Below are positions 34,201-42,871 of a stretch of 64,000 nt of DNA, in pieces. Position numbers and translations under genes: made by a program. Position 1 is the first letter of the stretch. Each line of letters opens with the position of its first letter. The notes beneath the pieces are model-generated. The model was given only the letters and a program-made list of their open reading frames with translations. It was not told where the DNA came from and ran no database searches. Origin of the DNA: Schizochytrium sp. TIO01 (lineage: Eukaryota > Sar > Bigyra > Thraustochytrida > Thraustochytriidae); contig SMSO01000014.1 in the NCBI GenBank assembly GCA_004764695.1, positions 1,191,148 through 1,255,147 of the forward strand, written 5' to 3'.

Positions 34201-34603
34201 GTTGCCTTTTGAGCCTAATGCAGCAAGACCGTTGTGGCCGGAGGAAGGCGAACGTGTTGAGGTTGTAGAGCAAGATGAAGAAATCACTCAGGAGCTTGAG
34301 CTACGCGCTTTCTTGTATGGAACCAGTCGTGATGGTCCTGGCGCCTTGCGCAAATTGGTCATCCCATTTATTATTGAGCGTTACATGGATGTATGCAATA
34401 CGGCTGCCCGCTACTCTGAACTGGCCGACAACTCACAAGTGGCTCTGGATTTCTACCAAAAACAAGTTAGAATTGTGAATCTGATTGCCAAGGAGAATCT
34501 GCGCATTTCAGTATGCTATGAGCTGCCTATGCTTCGCGATCTCCTCGAGCGTGTTCGCAGGGCAGCAAATAATCTTGTTCGTATTGAAGATTCTTTACAC
34601 TAG
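31241..34603 (+). CDS. Nup107/Nup84-like nucleoporin
   Basis: 1,120-residue helical scaffold nucleoporin of the Y-complex (Nup107-160), which builds the nuclear pore rings. Evidence is family-like order rather than a catalytic motif. An acidic N-terminal half is followed by the I-W-x-LIRSGAL segment near residue 360 and the PWRMASLSGG motif near 410, typical of Nup107 alpha-solenoids. A helical C-terminal half follows (for example MLRFTTHATLFM near 665 and EAFVQANAFIRDL near 850), ending in a coiled-coil tail. Human Nup107 is 925 residues and yeast Nup84 is 726, so this one is longer, mainly by acidic N-terminal and linker regions. It is a single exon from ATG 31241. AATAAAA lies seven bases after the stop, a possible polyadenylation signal. 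Confidence 0.8.
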   Translation: MAHLGRGPHAQGDEAFQRLEHLLGLINDDTNLPESPDRRANLVRNRIDTNARDEDDSMLEGMIEETLGTHRVMREYRQPETIPNMSVYDVENEEDFAIVEHQENMFEEEDLDMGITLQMPRGGSVVPPLGLRHRTQVEAALRIIDENVALTEFLHREDIQQPNDTMEDVDDNAADTVYGNRETLLQNHLFWFGRTGSLGSQAATQRVSVRSTFEGQQRLDREMLLRQVQERDTWLLMYMLTSGKNLASISDMESEGYNFESALMANYANDDEFQRWDVICRWMQLVWCTDKRLSLAENGVRGKYRPSTVHSLKTPSNYIRTTTSNLVERADPDADIRSNDRVEDCRFHADDVDDQILLLEQIWSLIRSGALYTSSQSVGERLDDFCLPAKEQKLNDLVERACFEHGEPWRMASLSGGAILSTEQLREDDTPHLVGNPYRSVWKETCVKLSEKMHNVSRNVAESSEAQAYAALLESSIYAILGGNVQSVLNSELFSQWRVHCWAVFRSKVQAKVDQFCINHRSFLEDQYGHMRGPRRSNDSPENHVYRRAELTMNTSEEAVFDEIAGKVNEDETFFFTIQRALIEGRFHNLFQSEFEQSGMDLCEYLCGSALNDAVENFYDEVIGNTELRQRADATARSRSSLRDATVSPTPSAEGECWRLKHRSEAAQMLRFTTHATLFMVYSASPFCVVKEERKVLPKVSEALVLAYIKYLLGDGTNAVQRLMTIPVFYPSFVTNPSKLKVVVHSALMETAAGLPIDQRMSIMQAWTDTIKPFHIIAQAARQAYRNIRMRWLSLSHAPQFIREPAVRNSVDRFTNSEENTSNGDVDPRIRIRETWWWLAMHPKSRGEAFVQANAFIRDLIFAWASSDQGGYENVMVAFNFYNEDVVPLLSHNLDRAREDIIHEEEDAPTLTMSPISTDAVVTEREHLGLFLDLSMMIWEWKNGIARIEAEHGLHPTLPNEDMTEILYRANDISDRIEILLSQHHGWLPFEPNAARPLWPEEGERVEVVEQDEEITQELELRAFLYGTSRDGPGALRKLVIPFIIERYMDVCNTAARYSELADNSQVALDFYQKQVRIVNLIAKENLRISVCYELPMLRDLLERVRRAANNLVRIEDSLH

Positions 34604-35249
34604 AATAAAATATCTGTATTTGTGTATCTCTGTTGATGCCCAATACAGCAGAATCCATATCAAATTTGCATCTAGTATAATGATTTGCTTTAAGAAATTG
34701 ACTCTTCTAACATTCTTGGTGCATTAACTTGTGCATTTTCTTGTACTCGAAAGAAGGCAAGGCTGTGACGACTGTTTGTGACCCCAAGTTCATTTGATTA
34801 ACTTGTGCAAATCTGTTATGCAAAACGACTGGGCTGCAGTGATAATTTTCACCTTCAGGTCCTGACTGTCGGTCCAGCCTGGTGCTTTCATGAATCAAAC
34901 CGTACACAGTCCACAAATATGTCAATATTTTAAGTGTACAAGGGCAAAAGTAAAAAAAAAAAATTTAAAAAAATATCATGGTACTAAGTACTGAACAAGC
35001 GTCTAATATTTTCATGAACAATTCTCTTAATTTTTTAGAGGATAAGGTTTCATCTCATTTTATGATTCTTTTTTGTTTTGCTTTTTTTTTTTTCAAAGAA
35101 AAGCGGAGGATTCTCTAAGATCTTACAAATCTTAAGAGCGAATTTGAGATAGGTAGAATGTCACCAGAATTGTGTTCGACGAAATGAGACCAAACAAAGA
35201 CAACCTCTATCTACATTGGGGGGGAAGGCTACATCATACGTATTTTAGC
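34604..35249. other. Convergent 3' spacer between Nup107 and DNAAF1
   Basis: About 650 bp, AT-rich with A runs near 34955 and T runs near 35080; no gene recognised. The two flanking genes converge on it. Confidence 0.5.
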
Positions 35250-37466
35250 CTAGTCCATACCTTCGAAGTAAGTATCCTCCATGTCTACATTCAATGGGTG
35301 ATCGTCATTACCATGAAGGCTCTTCAAGATTTCCTGACGTGTCAGTCGATTTACGAAATGATTTGTCGGCGAAGTTATTTCTGTTGAGTTATTCTCGCGG
35401 TCTGTCTCATCACTGTCACATTTAAATCCATCTTGGTGCAACGTCTTTGACGGCATAGGGTTTTTCTGTGGCGTGGGATAGGGTTTGTTTGCATCGTCTT
35501 GGAAATCTATACAAACCTGATTCTCTTCATCTCTGAAAGTGTCTTCATCATCGCTGTCCTGAAAATCCAGAAAAGATGGCAGTTGTGCAGGAGCTTGCAC
35601 TTTGATAGTAGGCATTGGCCGCCCCATGACTTCTGTAGATCCAAAGGAAGCATCACTAGGTGGGTCAAGTACTAACACATGCTCATTTTGAGTCTCTTGG
35701 TACTTTGAGGCGTCAACATTTGAGCCCACCACAACCAATGCTGGCTTCATAGCTCGTGTTTGCTTTTTAGCTTTGGCAAAGGCTTTTCGACATGCATCAG
35801 CGTCTAAGGTATGGCCAGATTTTGAGTTGTACAGAATTGCTGCAGCTGAAAAATCAAAGAGTGATTTGCGCACAGCCTCTTCCAAAGTATCAAAGTCAAC
35901 TTCGATTTCATCACTTTCCTTTAACTGAGAGGATGTAGTATTCTCACTTTGGTTCTTGGTAGCAACCCCCTCAGTTAAATTGTTAGCATTTCTTTGAGGA
36001 GCAATTTGGAAGTTATCCTTATTAGCTTCGGTGATATATGTTTCTGGGGGAATTTCGGCTGAGAAGATATTTGTGTTGCGCTCAGAATCCACTGGAATGC
36101 TTTTCCTGGCGTAGTGCAATTTCAGACTTTCTTTTATACGATTTTGCGAGGAAAGATCAGACTCTGGCATCTCCTCAGTTTCTGGATTCTCGGCCTCTTC
36201 GGAGGTATGTTCGTCCCCCCATTCTGTGCTACCAATATCCAAACTTGAGTTCTTTTCAGAATCAAGGATTAGTGAGTTCGATGTAGCAGTCTCGACATCG
36301 GCGTTGACCCCCTGTTTGCCAGACTGTTCAACTGCCGAGGCCTCAGCCACTGGAGGAACTGGCGCTGATGTATCGTCCTGCACTTGGTAATTCCCTGTCT
36401 CAAACGTAGATCCATTTCGCTTTGCAGTTTCTGCAGCGAAATGGATGCCCATCATTTGAATACCATGATCCAAAACAGATTGCCTTTCTGCCTCTGCTTC
36501 TGCTAGCGCAAGTTCTCGCCTCCGCGCCTGACGGTCAGCCTCCTCCGCAGGGTCTACAGAACGATACGAAACGTAGGATTTTGGCTGAGGTACAGGCTCG
36601 CCAGCAGCAAAAGCAGCGGCAATCTTTTGCTCGCGCTCTGCGTTTGCACGTTCGCGAAATGCCTTCCATGAAGCAACATGCGATTTTGTCTGTTCTACTT
36701 CCATGGACTTCCACTGCTCACGGGCAATATCCTCTGCATTCTTGCCTCCGGTAGACCAAGCCTTGGCCAAAATTCGCTCTTTCTCGTCCACTGGACGTTC
36801 GTCCAGATAAGTAAGACGGTCAAAATGCGAAACAATAACTTTTCGATAATGCTTCATGCTACGAACGCACGGGTTACCTTGAAGATAAACAGCTGCAATA
36901 GCAGAGAGCTGAGATAGAATATCAATAAGAGCCTCGCCATCCTCAATGAAGTTACCACGAAGATCTACACTAACTAATTTCGTGCAACTCGTGAGTTCCT
37001 CAACTGCTGTTGACGACGAAAAGCGGTTTTTAGAGGCATTCAGTGTCTGGAGTGACTCGAGGCAAGCAATTCCAGATAAGTCCTCCAGCAGGTTACTACT
37101 AATATCCAGTGTAACAAGACACGAGAGCCCTTCAAATGACGGAGGTACAACCGACCTAATGAGGTTCTGTTGCAAATATAGACAACGAAGCTCGGTAAGA
37201 TGGTTGAGATTCTTTACTTCAGTCAGCCCATTGGATTCTAGGTATAGGCATTTGAGACCTGTGTATTTCTCAAGCCCTCCAATCTCTTTGAACCCCTGGA
37301 AGTGAAGATAGAGCTTGTCATTTATTTCCTCGCACTCGTAACCTTGATTTTTAAGACATAGCGAACGAATTGTGGCTGGTGTCATCAAAGGTACTCCATT
37401 CTGGTCGGTTTCCACCCGGCCTTGGGATTTTTGCGTTAGCCATGACGCCATGCGATCCGACAACAT
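35250..37466 (-). CDS. DNAAF1: DNAAF1/LRRC50-like axonemal dynein assembly factor
   Basis: 738 residues. DNAAF1 (ODA7 in Chlamydomonas) acts in the cytoplasm to pre-assemble axonemal dynein arms. About six leucine-rich repeats lie at residues 60-220; the first complete ones read LKCLYLESNGL and LRCLYLQQNLI, with the family-specific LRR cap after GNPC followed by the conserved Y-R-K-x-V and LTYLDERPV. This LYLHFQGF entry followed by LRRs is typical of LRRC50 (human 725 residues). The C-terminal half is disordered and acidic with Ser/Glu runs, as in orthologues. ATG 37466 is used; a second in-frame ATG lies five residues later. The gene implies motile cilia with dynein arms. Confidence 0.93.
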   Translation of the reverse strand: MLSDRMASWLTQKSQGRVETDQNGVPLMTPATIRSLCLKNQGYECEEINDKLYLHFQGFKEIGGLEKYTGLKCLYLESNGLTEVKNLNHLTELRCLYLQQNLIRSVVPPSFEGLSCLVTLDISSNLLEDLSGIACLESLQTLNASKNRFSSSTAVEELTSCTKLVSVDLRGNFIEDGEALIDILSQLSAIAAVYLQGNPCVRSMKHYRKVIVSHFDRLTYLDERPVDEKERILAKAWSTGGKNAEDIAREQWKSMEVEQTKSHVASWKAFRERANAEREQKIAAAFAAGEPVPQPKSYVSYRSVDPAEEADRQARRRELALAEAEAERQSVLDHGIQMMGIHFAAETAKRNGSTFETGNYQVQDDTSAPVPPVAEASAVEQSGKQGVNADVETATSNSLILDSEKNSSLDIGSTEWGDEHTSEEAENPETEEMPESDLSSQNRIKESLKLHYARKSIPVDSERNTNIFSAEIPPETYITEANKDNFQIAPQRNANNLTEGVATKNQSENTTSSQLKESDEIEVDFDTLEEAVRKSLFDFSAAAILYNSKSGHTLDADACRKAFAKAKKQTRAMKPALVVVGSNVDASKYQETQNEHVLVLDPPSDASFGSTEVMGRPMPTIKVQAPAQLPSFLDFQDSDDEDTFRDEENQVCIDFQDDANKPYPTPQKNPMPSKTLHQDGFKCDSDETDRENNSTEITSPTNHFVNRLTRQEILKSLHGNDDHPLNVDMEDTYFEGMD

Positions 37467-38744
37467 CCTGGTATACGACTGCAGCCTTTTGTTCCCCCTC
37501 TTCTGCTCGCGTGGTCTTTCCGTGGTAATGAACGATAGCCTGTGCGTTTGCCGACAAGCGAAATTAAAGCTGTCAAAGTCTGTTGCAGTTCTTTCAGAAT
37601 GGGATACCGTTGATTAGACGTTTGTTATTATTACCTTAACAACACGGGCAGTAACAAGCGTGTCCCATTCGGCCCCAAACGTTCATATAATTTGAACCAC
37701 TTTAGAGAGATAGACCTTTAAAAGTAAAATGGTAAAATGCCTAGTTTCTGAAATATAAGTAGCTATCTATCTCAACGGATAGCTTGCTTTTCTTCTTCTG
37801 CACGTGCGCCAGCTTATGTACCTTTTAACCCTCCTTCTTAGATTTAGAGGCTGATGGCGGAAAGACGAGGATATGAAACCATTTGAAGGATAGAACTATT
37901 TGTCTACTTGCTTCTTCAGTTAAGCTAAGGCTTTTTACTCATCATTGGCAATCTTGATCTTATTTGTTAAACTCGGTGCATTTCCGACACTTGGCAAAGA
38001 CTGTTGTTCGTATTTTCGTTTCAAATATTCAATTCCAGAGAGCTGTTGAGTGTAAATTTATAATGAAAATTAAGGAACTTTTGCTGCCTCTCGCTTACAG
38101 TTAGTTCATAATTTGTGTATAGAACACCCCTAGCACACACTGACAGCATATTTGCAATTCTCACCGCATATGCCAACCGTCTCAACTTTCAATTAATCTG
38201 AGAGTCATAAGAGAGGCAGCCATACAGAAAGACACACTCTCACGAAAACTATTTACATTTGTAGTGAGTATTGTCTCTAAGCCGCAGTGTATCCGGATCT
38301 GGCTACAGCGGCAACTATTTAAACTTCCACAGCTTTCGACACAGACAAGAAGGTTCGTCGTTGGCGTGTTGGCGTGAGCTGGGCATCGACCGTATAGGAC
38401 AGTAGTTCTCCTCGAAGTATTGCACATTCTTGATTACGCCAGTGCCATTTTCCTCTGTAGTCTCCGCTGCGGGTTCATCGTTCTCTAGACAGTTTGCAGG
38501 TAGCAAACCTTGCCCATCCGGTGCACCTTCAGGTTTTATTGATTCGTTTGCTGCATTGTTCGTTCATTACGACAGCGCAGTGAACCCAAATCAGATCATC
38601 TAAAAAAGTTTCCTTTATGAGTTTTGGATAAAAATCAGAAAACACTACTTCTGATTGCGTCAAGTTTTTATTGCACGCGTGTAGGCGCCGTGCAAAATAG
38701 TTTGACTTCTTATTATCTTTTCACTATTACCTTTCACCAAGAGG
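37467..38744. other. Divergent spacer between DNAAF1 and kinase genes
   Basis: No confident gene. A reverse-strand frame open from about 38584 to 38315 (90 codons, Glu/Pro/Thr-rich, no initiator ATG near its beginning) looks more protein-like than the surrounding sequence and may be an exon or a small gene. Other parts are AT-rich and empty. Confidence 0.4.
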
Positions 38745-41420
38745 ATGTATTCACAACGATCTCCAACAGCAGCAGTAAGTCATCGAGCAGGACAAACAGC
38801 ATCACATCAGAGGACCAAAGTATCTCATCATGGAACTACATCAAAGGCAAGGGTCTCAGGTGTCGGAGGGAACTGGTCAAATCCTATAGTTTCAACTGCT
38901 GGTAAGCAGCAATTATATACCAACCCTTTTGCTGGAGTTGCAACACACACGAGGAGAGTACGTGCCAGCCAAGGTGATAAAGATATTAATGCTCGAGGAG
39001 GTAACAAGCAATATTCAATGAGACCAAGTAGCGCTCACCAACTCAAACGAGGACTGGAGACTGCCGACCCTCGATTTAAATATGCGTCAGGACAATCTGG
39101 CGTTTCCGATGCAGGGAGTACCGGTAAAGCTCTTCAGCGAGGATCGCCAGGAATTCGTCCAAGCTCAGCACATGTGCATAAATCATCTCCAGCAGCAGGA
39201 CAAGCTCAAGTTAAGGGCACTACACGGATTACAAGCCCAATGAGTAATACATCTTCTTCGTCACGTGACCTGAAAAAGTTTTCCCAGGGAATTTCCCATG
39301 ATCCATTTCGTCTTGTCGACCAATACTATACCTCAAAACGAAATGAGAGCGAGGCTCAGGCTCGTAATCGCCAATTAATGCAGAAGAATGAACAACTTCG
39401 AAGAGAGCTGGAGCGTCTTCGAAAGCAACGCGAGACGCGTCCTCAGGTAGAGAACTTTGCACAAAGTACGACAAGTAATTTAGGAGCTCCAAAACAGTTC
39501 CTTGTATCATCTGATGCTGAAACACTTAAATCGGTTCAAGACACTGTTAATGCTCATTCAATGGTTGGTGTTTCGACATCACTCTCTACCACGCAGGGAT
39601 CTAAACTTGGTCTGACCAAAGATAGCAACAATATCGATAGCATTATCCCAATCCAAGGTAACCCAGCAAGTAGCATGGACTTCCAAAGTGGAGGCGACAA
39701 TAAGAGTAGCAAAAACACCCTCACAAACACCAACAATACGAGAGATCATATCAGCAACAACAATCATGCGAGCCAAACAAACTCAACAGATGGGTTAAGC
39801 TCAAGCAACATCCAGTATGCATCCCGTAGTGGCAAGTCAGCTGCTGGCTCTGGGGTTCATGCGGTTCGTGCGCAAGTTGTTCAGCAAGTAACAAACACTA
39901 ATTTTGTAGCTACTGCGACTAAAGTTCCGAGTACATCCATATCTCTGACGTCAACTCCAGAACAATCTGAAAGCAAGTTTGGCGAAAGTGATATGCGTTC
40001 CCAGGTTACGGCTGGCGAAGAAAATGAATCTATAAAAGGGAAATCAATGCCACGCGCATCAGCTCCGAATTGGAGTTCCAAGAATGTAAGGCCTCAGAGC
40101 GCTTCAGTACAGCGAGCTGCTCCAGGTATCTACGAGGCAACAACGACGACAGCTCGGCCACAATCTGCTCATTATCTTAAACGTGCTCAGGCCAGCGCAC
40201 AAACCACTCAGGCGCAGTCAAGAATCAAACCTTCTGCAAATGCTTCACCTAGATCGTCTGCAAGTCAAGAAACGAGTTCTCGACTGACGAAAGAGTCGGC
40301 AATAACTGCATCACGGAACCAAACGTCAGATGAGATGCCAGCACGTACAGAAAAGCAATCTGAGCAGATACGTGAAAGAGATCGAATTCGTGCAGTTGTA
40401 TCGAATGCAACATTTTCGAGAGGTGAGCCTACACTTTATGTGTTTGGAAAACTGCTAGGGCAAGGTAGCTTTGGTGTTGTGCGCGTAGCCCACCATAAGA
40501 TTACAGGCCATAAAGTTGGAATCAAAGTATACGAAAAGGCAAAATTCAAGGACTCAAATCAGCTGAAACGCTGTCGAGTTGAATTAAAATTATTGGAGGT
40601 GCTCAACCATCCAAATATTGTGAGACTCTACGAGGGATTCGAAACAACCAAACGAATCTATCTCGTGATGGAATCTTGTGCGGGCGGCAACTTATGTACT
40701 TATGTTAAGGGCAAGAAAAAGCTCCCTGAGAGAGAGGCAATGGGGATTGTCACGCAAGTTGCCGCTGCAGTCCAATATTTACATTCATGCAGCATTGTCC
40801 ACCGCGACATCAAGTTGGAAAATGTCTTATTCGAGGGAAAAATAGTCAAGCTTTGTGATTTAGGGTTTTCTACAAAAACTTCTTCAGAAAAGAAGCTACG
40901 TGTTTTCTGTGGTACACCATCATACATGCCTCCAGAAATCGTACGACGAAAGGAGTATATTGGATTCCCTGTTGACATTTGGTCTCTTGGAGTGTTGTTC
41001 TACGCATGTTTAGTTGGGCGTTTCCCTTTTACAGCGAAAACCTATCCAGATTTGTATAAAAAAATTGCAAAGGGTGTAATGACACCTTTACCTGACACAG
41101 TTAGCCCCTTCACAACAGAGCTGATCATGCGCATGCTAAGTGTGAACGCAGGAATGCGTCCCACAGCAAAACAGGTGCTAAAAAGCCTCTCAGCAGAGAT
41201 GAAGCCGACGGTGCAAGTCCCAAGTGTGAATGAGATGACTCATCTAATTTCGGAGAATCCCAAACAAGATATCCAACCTGCTTTGATCAAACAGCTAGTT
41301 GATTTTGGTTTTCAGCAAGAGCAGTTAGAGGAGGCGATTCTCACAAAACAGCGCAATCACCTATCTGCAACCTATTATCTTCTCGCGTCCAAGACTGCAC
41401 GCAAAAAACAGCAGAAATAG
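38745..41420 (+). CDS. MARK/SNF1-type Ser/Thr kinase with UBA domain
   Basis: 891 residues. A long, low-complexity, Ser/Thr/Asn/Gln-rich N-terminus (1-560) contains a coiled-coil near 200-230 and four copies of an R-P-x-S-A motif (near 92, 137, 448 and 470). The kinase domain (about 565-825) shows GQGSFGVV, the catalytic lysine in GIKVYEK, HRDIKLEN (Asp688) and a DLG in place of DFG (Asp705). The activation segment has CGTPSYMPPE, with the APE replaced by PPE. A UBA domain follows near 845-885 (QLVDFGFQQEQLEEA), the arrangement of MARK/SAD/AMPK relatives. The acidic catalytic residues are intact, so activity is expected. The substrate is unknown. Whether the N-terminus recruits it to microtubules or cilia is speculation, since the nearest gene on the left is DNAAF1. 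Confidence 0.88.
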   Translation: MYSQRSPTAAVSHRAGQTASHQRTKVSHHGTTSKARVSGVGGNWSNPIVSTAGKQQLYTNPFAGVATHTRRVRASQGDKDINARGGNKQYSMRPSSAHQLKRGLETADPRFKYASGQSGVSDAGSTGKALQRGSPGIRPSSAHVHKSSPAAGQAQVKGTTRITSPMSNTSSSSRDLKKFSQGISHDPFRLVDQYYTSKRNESEAQARNRQLMQKNEQLRRELERLRKQRETRPQVENFAQSTTSNLGAPKQFLVSSDAETLKSVQDTVNAHSMVGVSTSLSTTQGSKLGLTKDSNNIDSIIPIQGNPASSMDFQSGGDNKSSKNTLTNTNNTRDHISNNNHASQTNSTDGLSSSNIQYASRSGKSAAGSGVHAVRAQVVQQVTNTNFVATATKVPSTSISLTSTPEQSESKFGESDMRSQVTAGEENESIKGKSMPRASAPNWSSKNVRPQSASVQRAAPGIYEATTTTARPQSAHYLKRAQASAQTTQAQSRIKPSANASPRSSASQETSSRLTKESAITASRNQTSDEMPARTEKQSEQIRERDRIRAVVSNATFSRGEPTLYVFGKLLGQGSFGVVRVAHHKITGHKVGIKVYEKAKFKDSNQLKRCRVELKLLEVLNHPNIVRLYEGFETTKRIYLVMESCAGGNLCTYVKGKKKLPEREAMGIVTQVAAAVQYLHSCSIVHRDIKLENVLFEGKIVKLCDLGFSTKTSSEKKLRVFCGTPSYMPPEIVRRKEYIGFPVDIWSLGVLFYACLVGRFPFTAKTYPDLYKKIAKGVMTPLPDTVSPFTTELIMRMLSVNAGMRPTAKQVLKSLSAEMKPTVQVPSVNEMTHLISENPKQDIQPALIKQLVDFGFQQEQLEEAILTKQRNHLSATYYLLASKTARKKQQK

Positions 41421-41753
41421 TCCTAACCTGATCATAAGTTTAATTTCCATTTTGGGGGTCATAAGATTTAATTTTACTTACTGTTGTTTTCTTTGGTTCA
41501 TCATTTGACGCAATGCCCAGTACCTAAAGAGGTGTATTTTCAAACTAAGAAGATACTCCCTAAGGGTGGTTCGAAGTGTGCACAGCAAAAAGTTACTGAA
41601 CCATACTGTTGAGATTGGCTTTTGTTCACATCAATGTCGTATTGCCCCTTCCTAAATTCATAAGAATAGTTTCCAATTAAAAGTTGTCAGCAACATTAGA
41701 AGGTTATGCTGTTTTTTATAATTTTATATGTATATCTTTTGAATTGTGTCAAG
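41421..41753. other. Convergent 3' spacer
   Basis: Short AT-rich sequence between the kinase and the small reverse-strand gene; nothing recognised. Confidence 0.45.
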
Positions 41754-42203
41754 TCAATGCTCATCTTGGAAAACAGATTTCTCTCCAATACGTCGGAGAT
41801 CATAGTGCAAAGCAGTGATTCCGAAAGTGATTTGACGTTGTGCATTTCTTGCAGTGCGCTCTTCAGACTTTCGTTTCTCTTCCTCGATTGCATCAGTGTC
41901 CTTTTTGCTCGGAGCAATACCTGGATGCCCCCCTGCGGCATTTCGAGAAGCGCTTGTAGCAGTTCGTTTCTCGACATACGATAATTTTGTTCGCGAGCCA
42001 AAGTCTAGGTTGTGCGTGGAGATAGCATCGAATTTCGCATTTGTTTTTATAGGCGAGCGGCATTCACCAAAGCGTTGTGGTGTGTATACGCTTTGACGAT
42101 CAAAGTTTCTTAGACCATCGCGAATCAGAACACCGATTTGTGGCTTTGACGCTTGCACGCGTGCAGGTGCCTGAAAAGATTCTCCTGCTGTAGTGGAATA
42201 CAT
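41754..42203 (-). CDS. Small basic protein, possible axonemal protein
   Basis: 149 residues from an ATG that starts MYSTTAGESFQAP. Not recognised. It is charged and largely unstructured: an early Pro/Gln/Arg/Tyr-rich portion (to about residue 80), then a Glu/Lys/Arg helix (about 105-130). The tail GITALHYDLRRIGEK is amphipathic. This aromatic-rich, no-domain plan is seen in microtubule inner proteins of cilia and would suit the neighbourhood (DNAAF1, kinase), but no family motif supports it; treat it as a guess. A transcript would have to end close to the kinase 3' end, which converges on it. Confidence 0.5.
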   Translation of the reverse strand: MYSTTAGESFQAPARVQASKPQIGVLIRDGLRNFDRQSVYTPQRFGECRSPIKTNAKFDAISTHNLDFGSRTKLSYVEKRTATSASRNAAGGHPGIAPSKKDTDAIEEEKRKSEERTARNAQRQITFGITALHYDLRRIGEKSVFQDEH

Positions 42204-42871
42204 TGGCCTGTGCTTAGCTGCTTCAAGTCGCAGCTGGTGCTATTGATGCGCCGTTGAAGTGCGCAGCACGTGTCAAGCTCTGTGCAGAAACCTTTATGTA
42301 CAGGAATGACTCTAGCTATAGCAAATGTGTAAGGGAGAAAGTTGAATACCACAGGCCAAGTAGCTAGTAAATACTTACTTGCTGTATTTTGAGAGGTAAG
42401 TCCGCGGGTGTGACTTATTCTCTCCTCTGGCTTCTCCCAAAAGTAGATTTCCTTAAAGCTGAAAACTCCAGTGTGTACTTGGGTTCTTCCGCGCTAGCAA
42501 GCTAAAAAGTGCATTTCGTTGTACTCATCTATTCCGCCTTCACTTCATAATTAATTTCCACTTTCACGCTGATCGGCTTGAGGAAACATTCATTCCGTCT
42601 ATTTGATGATATTTCCATCACTATATTGATTTGCACGAAAAACAGATTCTAGGCAACGGATACTTAGTCCTGAAATTTGGGACAGTATCCCTGCTTGTTG
42701 CTGGAGCATGATAGACTAGTATAAAAGTAGTAGATATACTACGCTTACCTACATGATTTGGGCTTCTCTCTTTCTCTCATATTAGCAGGCAAAGATAGGT
42801 TGAGATAGATTGCGCCTAGGCAAAGCAAAAATCGGATTGATTTCTATTGACCTAACTAAGCGTGCTTGGCG
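42204..42871. other. Divergent promoter region upstream of VPS33
   Basis: About 670 bp, no gene. It contains a TATACTA-like stretch near 42735 and CT-rich sequence at 42760-42780. Confidence 0.45.
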
